Assembly (NCBI RefSeq): GCF_032854445.1
Contig: NC_088307.1
Coordinates: 7,872,001-7,936,000 of the forward strand
Origin: Liolophura sinensis
Lineage: Eukaryota; Mollusca; Polyplacophora; Chitonida; Chitonidae
DNA length: 64,000 nt
Reading direction: 5' to 3'
The translations under genes were made by a program, and so were the position numbers. Positions 53,501 through 57,469 of the stretch are shown here, piece after piece. Positions within the stretch are counted from its first letter, which is position 1. Each line of letters begins with the position of its first letter. The notes under the pieces are model-generated. The model did not search any database and was not told where the DNA came from. It saw only the letters and a program-made list of their open reading frames with translations.

Positions 53501-54582
53501 GTTTTGGGGTATTTGTTAACGAAGAGCACGAAGTCCCACGAGCCCAGTAAACCGTGGTCGCTAAAGTAAGGAACCCAAGTGTATTTAACTTGTCAATCGG
53601 CACGATTTTGATTTTCTTAGTTCAAGCAAACATCGCATTCATTCATACATATTTCCCTACATTTGTTGTGCCAGTTTTGGTTTTTACAAAAATAGTGGGA
53701 TTTTTCAGGCGTCAGCTTCCTCAGCTTGCCACGTGATGTGATACTTCAATAACAATGGATAAGAAAAGGTGAAGCGACCTAGCTTTTCCCCACAGGGAAT
53801 GCTCTGAGCTGTCGCTGTCAAATTCTTCCATTAAAAGACTCTTGGTGTAAATTTACCTATAGAGATACCTAGTCATTTACACTGCTGCACATGATTTGAT
53901 ATTGTCTGGCTGTTTTATACAGTGTAGGAAAGGTGACGAGCTCAGACACAGCATGGCTTCGCAAGGCCGGCTTAGTGCCACAAATCCGTCTCCCAAATCC
54001 ACACCCCACACAACCTCCCCCCCCCCCCCACACACACACACTCTATTCTCTATTCTGTCAGTTCCACCCACATAGTTTTTTTAACAGTGATCATCGTTCA
54101 CGTCACCAGAGCAAGACACTTAATTTCTGGACTGACTGATGAGGCCTTAAGAAAACTGAACTTTGAAGCAATATTTACCCACCAAAACGAAAGCTTAATT
54201 TTTTTTGTACGGTAATACCCTATTAATTGTCCAGAACTGCACATTAAGAAATAAAACTAAAGCGATTCGTGTATCATTTAAACAGCAATCAATCAGTCTT
54301 ATAGTCTTTTTATTTGGCCATAAATATTCCAGGAAATTATTCATGGACTACAAAGTTAGCACGCAGCACACCAATTCTGCCAAATACACCACCCCGCCCC
54401 CACCAATTTCAGTTAGTGTCTTGTACTTTGTGAGATATTTTGTATTTACCGTTTGCTTCCATGTTGACGTGAGTCAGGCATGTCAGAAACAGCACAGCTG
54501 CCGCCAATCTCATCCTCCGGTTCCGTGTAAAGATGTCGCACATGATCTGGATATGTATTCGTTGTCGCTAGAAACCAAATCC
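17491..54582 (-). CDS. Secreted multi-sushi (CCP) domain protein gene, exons spread over 37 kb
   Basis: One minus-strand gene assembled from exons I placed by splice sites: a signal-peptide exon (54450-54582) and CCP exons at 52553, 50349, 49715, 49111+48598, 47545, 46405, 41222, 40271, 38261, 36825, 33117, 31567, 29811, 29177, 28569, 27820, 24894 (decayed) and 17491 (left ends). Each CCP unit has four cysteines and a tryptophan before the last one, 57-85 residues long. All outer boundaries are phase 1 with AG acceptors and GT donors. Sushi proteins act outside the cell in adhesion, complement regulation or lectin-like recognition; which role applies here cannot be told. No transmembrane segment or stop exon was found, so the C-terminus lies elsewhere. 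That all exons belong to one transcript is inferred from order, strand and phase. Confidence 0.8.
17995..21385 (-). pseudogene. LINE ORF2, copy 3, deleted and frameshifted
   Basis: The start MALNVVSLNC is at 21385. Lesions from 5' to 3': a base insertion near 21307, a TGG-to-TGA stop near 20803 (in the YTWTSPTG motif of the endonuclease), a base loss near 20465, the 385-bp RT deletion at 19800, an added A near 19047 and a loss of several codons near 18733. YADD remains in the frame 19031-20392, and the zf-RVT motif remains in 18164-18799. Confidence 0.88.
21393..22904 (-). CDS. LINE ORF1 (zinc-knuckle protein), copy 3
   Basis: 503 residues from MAFRIKRPLS at 22904 to TAG at 21393. It has the same layout as in copy 2: basic N-terminus, two CCHC knuckles, long acidic region, basic C-terminus KKSRKTKLK. 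It is open although ORF2 of the same copy is dead. Variants such as KNADDGISS are shared with copy 1 and not copy 2. Confidence 0.83.
   Translation of the reverse strand: MAFRIKRPLSLKLRIKGNIKAIEVYHGLQERIGSGPKVLRGLVHVTGDLWNVTVANEEVKQKLLNEDLVLNGVNCPVYEVEQSRTLVKVKSRYEIPDERRGAALKQFGTVHSVERECYLFDRTLQNGVRRIWMSNISSTIPEAIWVGASFRLPVWYRGQVRACHLCQATDHLKNDCPLRNKCLICKQEGHFQKNCPQDLDTESSDNGTSSGDEDDIAVAMDDSGNKDDEDMNNDDHDNEQGDNDRKDDSDDDTDDTNEAEDDCEMVNGDTDVGQERSNDVVGSDDKNEVDDAEDGNDKDAMDNGKDGQEGGRNKRGKEEENDVDKNADDGISSVSSQVKQEKVSLTFTEPLVPYSSTGQSAEQDSSQDLWSQSFTFSQPIAKQDINESLWSTASEAIFVDTPKDQVSGIEASGSLIPMDDTTSEMEDSVPGEDLDESMPAYANDQGEVLVPVSTSLGVHYRTMRRDSKIEKVRKQRIVIYLSQEDFAARKAALYKKSRKTKLK
23440..23700. repeat. Long TC/TA/TATC microsatellite
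   Basis: A compound pyrimidine tract with TC, TA, TTTCTC and TATC runs, about 260 bp, next to the 5' end of LINE copy 3. It contains the same CTCCCCCCTCTCTC core as the tracts at 10108 and 16269. Confidence 0.92.
23701..24960. repeat. Segmental duplicate of 16381-17640
   Basis: Near-identical noncoding sequence, starting at AGGAAAAGTTCTTTCC in both places. High similarity ends at about 24960, in the middle of the sushi exon copy. Confidence 0.9.
23945..24185. repeat. 30-bp minisatellite, long allele
   Basis: About 8 units of the 30-bp repeat also found at 16620-16775. Three central units are almost identical, which points to recent expansion after the segmental duplication. Confidence 0.9.
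24894..25052 (-). pseudogene. CCP exon 17, decayed and chimeric
   Basis: Acceptor CTGCAG and donor GTAAGT are kept, but the exon is 159 bp instead of 174 and has an in-frame TAA (GR*VGN) in its first half. The 3' part in gene sense (24894-24960) is almost identical to exon 17491-17664, while the 5' part (24961-25052) is closer to exon 27820-27993 (shared GTTTCCGACTT..CGGCC and GGCCAAG blocks). Because it is phase-symmetric, skipping it would leave the message in frame. Confidence 0.75.
25145..26990. repeat. 158-bp dimeric satellite array
   Basis: About 11-12 units of 158 bp, each made of two related halves of about 79 bp that share ACCGGTA..ATAAACCTCCACA. The central units (25800-26800) are almost identical and the edges diverge. 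The array fills the intron between sushi exons 24894 and 27820. The regularly spaced 67-codon frames inside it are repeat artefacts. Confidence 0.95.
26991..27819. other. Intron sequence, no gene seen
   Basis: AT-rich sequence with short pyrimidine and cytosine tracts. A run of about 18 C interrupted once (27751-27781) gives the minus strand a G-rich tract just downstream of exon 27820-27993. Confidence 0.7.
27820..27993 (-). CDS. CCP exon 16 (sushi domain)
   Basis: 174 bp, phase 1-1, acceptor CTGTTTTAG, donor GTAAGT. The domain begins CPVLPWPESGRRVG and continues FVCNAGFAL, RVCQVNKEWDGE and RCV. It is a paralogue of exons 17 and 18, with the same RRVG and ERVCQ landmarks. It looks intact. 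Confidence 0.88.
27994..28568. other. Intron, no further feature seen
   Basis: AT-rich sequence without repeats or exon-like frames that I can recognise. Confidence 0.6.
28569..28748 (-). CDS. CCP exon 15 (sushi domain)
   Basis: 180 bp, phase 1-1, acceptor TTATTTCCAG, donor GTACAT. It encodes CDQPGSMKGRYYNP, FSCEDPQQI, LTCKEDGQWDNW and ECK. Four cysteines and the tryptophan are in place. It is not obviously paired with another exon in the window. Confidence 0.87.
28749..29176. other. Intron, no further feature seen
   Basis: Unique AT-rich sequence between two sushi exons. Confidence 0.6.
29177..29380 (-). CDS. CCP exon 14 (sushi domain)
   Basis: 204 bp, phase 1-1, acceptor TTTTCCACAG, donor GTACGTG. 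The domain begins GCKDPGDIRNANKT, with YQCFKGFLADG, FCLEDGTWSD and DCIG. It is longer than the 58-60 residues usual for CCP because of an insertion between Cys1 and Cys2. Confidence 0.87.
29381..29810. other. Intron, no further feature seen
   Basis: AT-rich sequence, no repeat array. Confidence 0.55.
29811..30002 (-). CDS. CCP exon 13 (sushi domain, type C)
   Basis: 192 bp, phase 1-1, acceptor GGTTTACAG, donor GTAAAAC. It encodes CFYKESKFEEMVS, then DGEFHHNSSVQIKC, HLKDDVSEATCEYG and WKPREPGCK. It is strongly similar to exons 33117-33371 and 40271-40465, defining a distinctive long-loop CCP type with an FHHNS motif before Cys2. Confidence 0.88.
30003..30267. other. Intron, no further feature seen
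   Basis: Unique sequence leading into the minisatellite. Confidence 0.5.
30268..30930. repeat. Minisatellite of about 39 bp
   Basis: About 17 diverged units with the core GTGTCTGATGGACTATAG plus TTTAAGTCGGTAATTG. It lies in the intron between sushi exons 29811 and 31567 and is seen nowhere else in the window. Confidence 0.9.
30931..31566. other. Intron, no gene seen
   Basis: Unique sequence; the plus-strand frame at 31173-31514 has no recognisable motif. Confidence 0.5.
31567..31767 (-). CDS. CCP exon 12 (sushi domain, type D)
   Basis: 201 bp, phase 1-1, acceptor CTTTTTACAG, donor GTTAGT. It encodes LCDLLENISHGRIIYP, ELLCDMGYRAAEN, THCVYGTWSQR and ACH. It sits between two type C exons and breaks the A-B-C order. 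Confidence 0.86.
31800..32125. repeat. Diverged tandem repeat of about 61 bp
   Basis: About 5 units containing CTCKGAAGG..AAGTGAGCAA and AGAACAACAAA. They lie directly upstream (gene sense) of exon 31567-31767. Confidence 0.75.
32684..32885 (-). mobile_element. SINE family 2, old copy
   Basis: Left end GGGGTTTAATGTCGCTTTCAG, centre TCATATCACGACGATG and GCTGCCTCACTGG, right end ATGCTGAACGCCAAGCGAATG. It matches the better preserved copy at 39702-39942 and the broken one at 60931-61370. Confidence 0.7.
33117..33371 (-). CDS. CCP exon 11 (sushi domain, type C)
   Basis: 255 bp, phase 1-1, acceptor GTTTAACAG, donor GTAAG. Type C domain: CFYNASQFEEIVSG, DGKFPHNSSLAIVC, HLKDGVSKATCDQG, WQPRLPRCEP. 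It is preceded in the same exon by about 18 extra residues (VAKDHLVAYVPVPP), making it the longest sushi exon here. Confidence 0.88.
33372..35090. other. Intron, no gene seen
   Basis: AT-rich noncoding sequence. One perfect inverted repeat, TAATTAGAAA at 34673-34682 against 34688-34697, is visible. Short plus-strand frames (33891-34112, 34744-34968) lack motifs and codon signals. Confidence 0.55.
35097..35495. repeat. 48-bp minisatellite
   Basis: About 8 nearly identical units (AGTGTGATAGACGCACAGCA and TAGAGAGTAAAACCAGAACA). The unit is a multiple of three without stops, which creates a long hydrophobic frame on the minus strand that is not a gene. A related sequence recurs at 63331-63430. 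Confidence 0.95.
35500..36070. other. Intron sequence, repeat flank
   Basis: No gene. The block 35813-35870 (CGACGACAGTGTGATAG and TGACAAATGGTCACACGT) is repeated at 63360-63410. Confidence 0.6.
36085..36345. repeat. 57-bp minisatellite
   Basis: About 4.5 units with GTGTCACAGGTTAAACGCG, GATAACATCTACCAGAAC and TTATACAGGAACC. Single diverged units continue on both sides. Confidence 0.92.
36441..36670 (-). mobile_element. SINE family 1 (tRNA-derived), old copy
   Basis: It has the 3' end GATTGGTGTTTTATGTCGTA, the centre GTGGGAAGAAACCGGGCAC and a worn tRNA-like head (CCTCGGCCACGGAAGCCC), all read as the reverse complement. Short frames inside it are not genes. Confidence 0.8.
36825..37022 (-). 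CDS. CCP exon 10 (sushi domain, type B)
   Basis: 198 bp, phase 1-1, acceptor CCACTTCAG, donor GTAAGAAG. It encodes YCPYPKDLPQGMELKDYP, LQCGKGYRPAIDG, LTCYNTTWTIS and RCEE. It is nearly identical to exon 41222-41419, and the following intron sequence is duplicated with it. Confidence 0.9.
37023..38260. other. Intron, with a G-rich tract
   Basis: No exon seen. At 37718-37772 the plus strand carries at least five runs of three or more G (GGGG, GGGGGG, GGG, GGGG, GGGG) in 50 bases, a G-quadruplex-capable motif. Confidence 0.6.
38261..38434 (-). CDS. CCP exon 9 (sushi domain, type A)
   Basis: 174 bp, phase 1-1, acceptor GCTAACAG, donor GTAAAT. It encodes CTQTPSPLRHGMTQHDG, LKHGSRIKYSCDLGYTLS, RTCEFGKWGGRKPRC. 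It is the paralogue of exon 46405-46575, sharing HDGL.HGSR, YSCDLGYT and GRKP.C. Confidence 0.9.
38560..40055. repeat. Diverged 20-bp minisatellite, split by a SINE
   Basis: About 60 units with the core GGACAACTGGTACAGCCCGA. The array is interrupted by a SINE at 39702-39942 and continues to about 40055. Its unit is close to but not a multiple of three, so frames in it are short and chance. Confidence 0.9.
39702..39942 (-). mobile_element. SINE family 2, intact copy with target-site duplication
   Basis: Starts AGTGAGTGAGTTAGTGCTTG, centre TCATATGACGACGAAGGA, GCTGCCTCACTGAG and CGGGTCAACCAGTCG, end ATGCTGAAGGG. It is flanked by CAACTAGA at 39694-39701 and 39943-39950, so it inserted into the 20-bp minisatellite. 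Confidence 0.85.
40271..40465 (-). CDS. CCP exon 8 (sushi domain, type C)
   Basis: 195 bp, phase 1-1, acceptor TTCATAG, donor GTAAAACTG. It encodes CVYEVGDTEKIVSG, DGRFHHNSNIEIQC, QLENGVSRATCEFG and WKPRVPLCEP. It matches exons 33117-33371 and 29811-30002. Confidence 0.88.
40644..40840 (-). mobile_element. SINE family 1, diverged copy
   Basis: TATTTATTTACTTGGCTGGT and TTTTACGCCGTCCTC at the 3' end and GAGGAAACCTGGCAGAACCC in the centre. The head is barely recognisable. Confidence 0.7.
40941..41221 (-). repeat. Tandem partial copies of the type B exon end plus intron
   Basis: The block TTACCTTCTTCACATCGGAG plus about 105 bp of following intron (TAATAATGTCTGGCATAATT, then GTGTGTGT and AAGTCGCTTC) is repeated: at about 40953, at about 41089, and then at the true exon 41222-41419. 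The two extra copies keep the donor site and the last roughly 40 coding bases but no acceptor, so they cannot be used as exons. Confidence 0.85.
41222..41419 (-). CDS. CCP exon 7 (sushi domain, type B)
   Basis: 198 bp, phase 1-1, acceptor CATTTTAG, donor GTAAGAAG. It encodes YCPYPKDLPQGMELKDYP, LECSKGYRTSRD, LTCYNTTWTIS and RCEE. It differs from exon 36825-37022 at a minority of residues, clustered in the middle of the domain. Confidence 0.9.
41530..42255. repeat. Minisatellite of about 57-60 bp
   Basis: About 12 diverged units of TTGTCTATATACTTTGTATT, GTCTGTACACAATGT and ACTGTCTGTAGACC type, in the intron upstream (gene sense) of exon 41222-41419. Confidence 0.9.
42256..42815. other. Intron, no gene seen
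   Basis: Unique AT-rich sequence; no exon recognised. Confidence 0.5.
42820..44620. repeat. Minisatellite of about 53 bp, 1.8 kb long
   Basis: About 33 units built from AACTGTTGACATATGTAGGG, ATGCTAGGTCACTACC and GGGTGAAGAATTCAA. In the middle (43200-44100) alternating unit types form a higher-order pattern (one type with GCCTGGGCAATACTTCACC). The first part is interrupted by a SINE fragment. Confidence 0.92.
43139..43190 (-). mobile_element. SINE family 1 fragment inside the 53-bp array
   Basis: GATTGGTGTTTTATGTCGTA then CTCAAGAATATTTCACTTAT: only the 3' terminal 50 bases of the SINE. Confidence 0.8.
44621..46404. other. Intron; possible buried promoter-like sites
   Basis: Mostly unique. 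GGTCACGTGACC (45293-45304, a perfect palindrome with an E-box core), CCAAT (45313-45317) and CTATATATAA (45375-45384) occur in order, which looks promoter-like, but no gene follows. The stretch 45450-45740 resembles an old dispersed repeat. Confidence 0.35.
46405..46575 (-). CDS. CCP exon 6 (sushi domain, type A)
   Basis: 171 bp, phase 1-1, acceptor CCTCTCAG, donor GTAAGTGG. It encodes CRRLSALRNGKMEHDG, LEHGSRVRYSCDLGYTIS, RICKYGKWTGRKPWC. It is the paralogue of exon 38261-38434 and starts the first A-B-C block. Confidence 0.9.
46822..47046 (-). mobile_element. SINE family 1, diverged copy
   Basis: TTTATTTATTTATTTGATTT, GTGGGAGGAAACCGGACAAA, then AGAGCTGGACTTGAACTGAC (B-box, reverse complement) and GAGAGGCTCTGG. 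Confidence 0.8.
47545..47778 (-). CDS. CCP exon 5 (sushi domain, long)
   Basis: 234 bp, phase 1-1, acceptor TCTTTCCAG, donor GTGGGT. It encodes TCEVPDVINGNVRQLG, YVSCDWPHSLSW, KITCVQGVWDRIPKC. There are about 18 more residues between Cys1 and Cys2 than in a standard CCP. The donor is weaker than the others. Confidence 0.84.
47947..48184 (+). mobile_element. SINE family 1, full-length copy
   Basis: The only complete plus-strand copy. It has an A-box-like TGGTCGAGGTGG (47951-47962), a B-box GTTCAAGTCC (48013-48022), a central part ending TGGTCGCCGTTGTATAAGTG, then TTCTTGAGTACGACGG and an AATAAATAAATA tail. The tRNA-type RNA polymerase III promoter marks it as tRNA-derived. TATACAGTGAC before it and TATAGGGTGAC after it may be a target-site duplication. 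Confidence 0.88.
48598..48686 (-). CDS. CCP exon 4b (second half of a split sushi domain)
   Basis: 89 bp, acceptor TTTTTTACAG, donor GTAAAT, entering in phase 2 and leaving in phase 1. It encodes CDVGKTLSGKKSSFC, NEWSQTFPRC. Joined to 49111-49195 it completes a 174-bp, 58-residue CCP. It is too short to stand out as an open frame and was found from the matching phases. Confidence 0.82.
49111..49195 (-). CDS. CCP exon 4a (first half of a split sushi domain)
   Basis: 85 bp, acceptor ATTGTAG, donor GTGAGT, entering in phase 1 and leaving in phase 2. It encodes TCTVPTIESGSVDVE, YGDIAIF and two bases of an arginine codon completed by exon 4b. Splitting a CCP after the second base of a codon is also known from vertebrate complement regulators. 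Confidence 0.82.
49269..49486 (-). mobile_element. SINE family 1 with target-site duplication and internal deletion
   Basis: 3' end GATTGGTGTTTTATGCCATA, a short centre lacking the GGGCAGAGCCCGGGGG block, then CTGGACTTGAACTCACAG (B-box) and CGCGCTAATCAATCAACTGA (A-box region). CAACTTTTGT before and CAACTCCTTTTGT after form an imperfect duplication. Confidence 0.85.
49715..49888 (-). CDS. CCP exon 3 (sushi domain)
   Basis: 174 bp, phase 1-1, acceptor GTCTGTAG, donor GTAAAAG. It encodes CPRLTAPKYGKVQPGG, VTCDEGYRLIG, RSCQADKTWSGE and SCEG, a very regular CCP. Confidence 0.9.
50229..50318 (-). mobile_element. SINE family 1, 3' fragment
   Basis: TTTATAGGATTTATTTCACT, GGTGTTTTATGCCGTG and GACGACGGCCAGCATTACGG; the rest is missing. 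It abuts exon 50349-50522. Confidence 0.78.
50349..50522 (-). CDS. CCP exon 2 (sushi domain)
   Basis: 174 bp, phase 1-1, acceptor CTTTTGCAG, donor GTAAGTC. It encodes CNSPGLIDNGQRDGYV, YFCNEGYEMKG, RMCLASTSWSGK and SCV. Confidence 0.9.
50581..51050. other. Intron, no gene seen
   Basis: Unique sequence with no repeat or exon recognised. Confidence 0.5.
51051..51178. mobile_element. Foldback (MITE-like) element
   Basis: Inverted ends GGTCGGTTTTATGA (51051-51064) and TCATGAAACCGGCTCC (51163-51178), with further imperfect pairing of CCCTTAGCTAAG-like blocks inside. No protein is encoded. Confidence 0.5.
51184..51395. mobile_element. MITE-like element with 43-bp inverted ends
   Basis: The left arm 51184-51226 (CCGATTCCACAAAGCC to CTTGAAA) pairs with the right arm 51353-51395 (TTTCAAATTTTGACTTAG to GGAATCGG) at roughly 85 percent. 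The interior is AT-rich and noncoding. No target-site duplication was found. Confidence 0.6.
51470..51636 (+). promoter_or_regulatory. Triple CRE cluster ahead of a short ORF
   Basis: The exact palindrome TGACGTCA occurs at 51470-51477, 51516-51523 and 51578-51585. The last two sit in a 62-bp tandem duplication that also repeats a GCATAAATT/GTTTAAATC element. TGACGTCA is the consensus for CREB/ATF factors. An ATG follows at 51637. Confidence 0.5.
51637..51897 (+). CDS. Hypothetical short ORF or first exon
   Basis: The frame begins MADFRPGDIVKIDKIGC and stays open for 86 codons. The first 57 residues look protein-like (charged, RPGDIVKI resembles the start of small beta-barrel domains), while the rest (FFLTLFYRPK) looks like intron read-through after a possible donor at 51806 (TCGG/GTAGGC). 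I do not recognise the protein. It is in the first large intron of the sushi gene on the opposite strand. Confidence 0.35.
   Translation: MADFRPGDIVKIDKIGCTRVINVTREHRISVEIICTDYDTELSPRRLSKIPRKETSGRPLFFLTLFYRPKTLCFSNFDIIQMRPII
51900..52552. other. Intron, no gene seen
   Basis: AT-rich unique sequence. Confidence 0.5.
52553..52732 (-). CDS. CCP exon 1 (first sushi domain)
   Basis: 180 bp, phase 1-1, acceptor TTCTGAACAG, donor GTAAGTAC. It encodes CGRPPEKPNASHNGT, YTCERGFFQKG, VICNLGAWYG and SCT. The correct frame is not the longest open one here; it was found from cysteine spacing and phase. Confidence 0.85.
52867..53010 (-). mobile_element. SINE family 1, truncated
   Basis: TTTATTTATTTATTTGCTTG and GTTTTACGCCGTACTCAAG, then worn central sequence to about 53010. 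Confidence 0.75.
53011..54449. other. Intron 1, no gene seen
   Basis: Unique sequence with a C run and CA repeat at 54018-54042. No exon or promoter recognised. Confidence 0.5.
54450..54582 (-). CDS. Signal-peptide exon of the sushi protein
   Basis: Acceptor TTTCTTTCTAG at 54583, donor GTAAAT after 54450, leaving in phase 1 to match CCP exon 1. Two in-frame starts are present: ATG at 54543 (MCDIFTRNRR) and ATG at 54513 (MRLAAAVLFLTCLTHVNM). The second gives a classic signal peptide: basic start, hydrophobic core AAAVLFLTCL, then a polar region. The acceptor implies at least one noncoding exon further upstream. Confidence 0.78.
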
Positions 54583-54636
54583 CTAGAAAGAAAAAGAATA
54601 TATTATGGTATCAGGCGCCAAATTTTATACAGCTAA

Positions 54637-54692
54637 TGGGCTCTGTCCGGTTTCCTTCCACCGTAATGCTGATCACCGTCGTATAAATTAAG
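54637..54692 (+). mobile_element. SINE family 1, 3' fragment
   Basis: GGGCTCTGTCCGGTTTCCTT, CCACCGTAATGCTGATCACC, GTCGTATAAATTA. Confidence 0.75.
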
Positions 54693-54764
54693 TTGATTAT
54701 AGGTATCAGTACATGTTGCTATATAGTTACAATCAAGTTAGCCTACAACTGTTTTGTGAATATC

Positions 54765-55300
54765 CAGAAGGTCAGGTACTTCAATACAGGATTATACTGA
54801 AGATGGTCCAAGTTTGTACCTACTCAGAGGGTCTGGTCTACTGTAATTCGGTACAGGGCTATCCTTAAGTTTGTGGCTACCCACAAGGTTGGGTCTACTG
54901 TATTTCAGTACGGGATTATACTTAAGATAGTCCAAGTTTGTAGCTACTCAGAGGGTCTGGTCTACTGTTCTTCCGTACAGGGCTATCCTTAAGTTTGTAG
55001 CTACCCACAAGGTTGGGTCTACTGTATTTCAGTACGGGATTATACTTAAGATAGTCCAAGTTTGTAGCTACTCAGAGGATCTGGTCTACTGTTCTTCCGT
55101 ACAGGGCTATCCTTAAGTTTGTAGCTACCCACAAGGTTGGGTCTACTGTATTTCAGTACGGGATTATACTTAAGATAGTCCAAGTTTGTAGCTACTCAGA
55201 GGATCTGGTCTATGTACTTCGGTACAGGGCTATCCTTAAGTTTGTAGCTACCCAGATGGTTGGGTCTTACTTCAGCACTTCAGCACCTCAGTACAAGGCT
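54765..55300. repeat. 124-bp dimeric tandem repeat
   Basis: About 4 units of 124 bp, each with two related halves (GTTTGTAGCTACCCACAAGG and GTTTGTAGCTACTCAGAGG). It lies just upstream of the signal-peptide exon. Confidence 0.92.
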
Positions 55301-55600
55301 ATGCTATGGATAGCCCAACTTCGAAACTACATCAGGAGAATCGGCTCGAATATGATATTGTAATATTAAGGTGCAGTCAAAATCAGTAGCCTCATAACCT
55401 TGTCTGGTTTTAAGACGTTCAGCCTTGTAATGGTTTTCTGGCATGTCACTGTGAAAATCGGTTCTAAACCAATGTTTCCGCGGTAGATGAGAAAAAGCAA
55501 ATACTATTATTTGTCGAGTTCAGTAAAATAATTTACGTCTCCTTCTTCTGTAATAAACATCGTTAAAATTGATAGCTAAGGTAGCTGAATACAACGATCA
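55301..55600. other. Noncoding, nothing recognised
   Basis: Unique sequence between two repeat arrays. Confidence 0.5.
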
Positions 55601-55638
55601 CATTATTTATTTGATTAGAATTTTACGCAGCACTCAAT
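55601..55638 (-). mobile_element. SINE family 1, terminal fragment
   Basis: ATTATTTATTTGATTAGAAT and TTTACGCAGCACTCAA, directly joined to the 55-bp array. Confidence 0.65.
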
Positions 55639-56285
55639 TATGTTGTACATCTAGTGATATATCATAACGTTTCTAGCTGAGGACAGAATGGATTATGTCG
55701 TACATCTAGTGATGTATCATAACGTTTCTAGCTGAGGAGAGAATGGATTATGTCGTACATCTAGTGATGTATCATGACGTTTCTAGCTGAGGACAGAATG
55801 GATTATGTTGTATATCTAGTGATGTATCATAACGTTTCTAGCTGAGGACAGAATGGAATAGGTCGTACATCTAGTGATGTATCATAACGTTTCTTGGAGA
55901 CGACAGAATGGATTATGTCGTACATCTAGTGATGTATCATAACGTTTCTTGGAGACGACAGAATGCATTATGTCGTACATCTAGTGATGTATCATAACGT
56001 TTCTAGCTGAGGACAGAATGGATTATGTCGTACATCTAGTGATGTATCGTAACGTTTGTGGGTGACGCCAGAATGCATTATGTTGTACATCTAGTGATGT
56101 ATCATAACGTTTCTAGCTGAGGACAGAATGGAATAGGTTGTACATCTAGTGATGAATCGTAACGTTTGTGGGTGACGACAGAATGCATTATGTTGTACGT
56201 CTAGTGATGTATCATAACGTTTCTAGGTGACGACAGAATATATTATGTTCTACGTCTAGTGATGTATTATAACGTTTCAAGGTTA
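55639..56285. repeat. 55-bp minisatellite
   Basis: About 12 units (ATTATGTCGTACATCTAGTG, ATGTATCATAACGTTTCTAG, CTGAGGACAGAATG). Variants with GGGTGACGACAG or TTGGAGACGACAG occur in blocks. Confidence 0.95.
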
Positions 56286-56900
56286 AGCTATATATGTTAC
56301 AGATGTGTCCTGGTATTTTGATTGACTACTTTTGTTGGTGTAATAGAGTGTTATGTTGTCCGTTACATGATCTATTACACCATCTTAATATTGTCTTGAA
56401 TTTTACAGATTAGATTTTATGTCGCACTTTTACAATAAATTATGTACACAATTGCTTCTGGAAAGCTGGCAACCAGCGACTATCAAAACATATCGTCCAT
56501 TAACCCTACCTTACAAATATAGTATTTAAAAGCAATCATTGCTATTCCAGTAAGATTTGAATAAAAAAAAAGACCATGTTGTTACTACGTGGTACACAAT
56601 TTCTTAACAGCTGGGGTTCATCTCAGCTGTAATACAAATGTATCAGGGCGTCGACAGTTCCGGTGCCCGGATAATGTTCGCATATGTGAGGGTAATATTT
56701 ATACAAGGCAAACAACACGTGAAAGTCTACAGATAACAGCGAGTAAACATGGATACTAAAAAAACAACCATTTATAATATTACTAAAAGACATTGTCATG
56801 GCCATTGGAAAGTTAATGCGTATGGAATACGAACTATAAAAGAGAAGTTTTAACAAGCATTCTTTAATAATAAATTTGAGCGAGTTTTTATAGCGTAAAG
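56286..56900. other. Noncoding, nothing recognised
   Basis: AT-rich sequence. The minus-strand frame at 56623-57039 is created by the GATT microsatellite. Confidence 0.5.
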
Positions 56901-56905
56901 TAGTA

Positions 56906-56906
56906 C

Positions 56907-56966
<60 letters not shown>

Positions 56967-57010
56967 CGATCGATCGATTGATCGACGGGTTAATTGATCG
57001 ACGGGTTGGT
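56906..57010. repeat. GATT microsatellite
   Basis: About 15 pure GATT units followed by GATC/GATT and GACGGGTT variants. Confidence 0.95.
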
Positions 57011-57469
57011 TGTTTTGCTAATTGGTTGGTCAAAAGCACAAAGACTTAAGACAGAACTTGGGGGAGGTAAGAGATTAACCAGGGCACCTCGATTACCTCC
57101 TCCATAATGCATGCCATTTGAGTATGGCAGTAAACAATGATAAAATAAACAATGAAAAAATTAAAGAATTAAACATTACTGTGCACTGGCTCATTTTGAT
57201 GCACGTTTGTTATTCTACTGAATGATTTTGTAGGCATTTTATGCACGTACGTATGCATGTATGTATGCGTGTATGTATGTGTTTGTGTATGTGTATGTGT
57301 CTATGCATGCATGCATGTTCGGGATTTGCATTGTACTTTCTTGCATCGTATATTTTTCCAGCCATATGACGACGACTGAGGTGTAAAACTGTTAAAATAC
57401 TGTTAAAAGTTAAAATGAATTACACCTCCGTGTACAGTCTGCATTATAATAAATCTAAGTTGAAATACA
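57011..57469. other. Noncoding with TATG/GCAT microsatellite
   Basis: 57244-57318 holds GTATGTATGCGTGTATGTAT-type repeats ending in GCATGCATGCATG. Confidence 0.7.
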
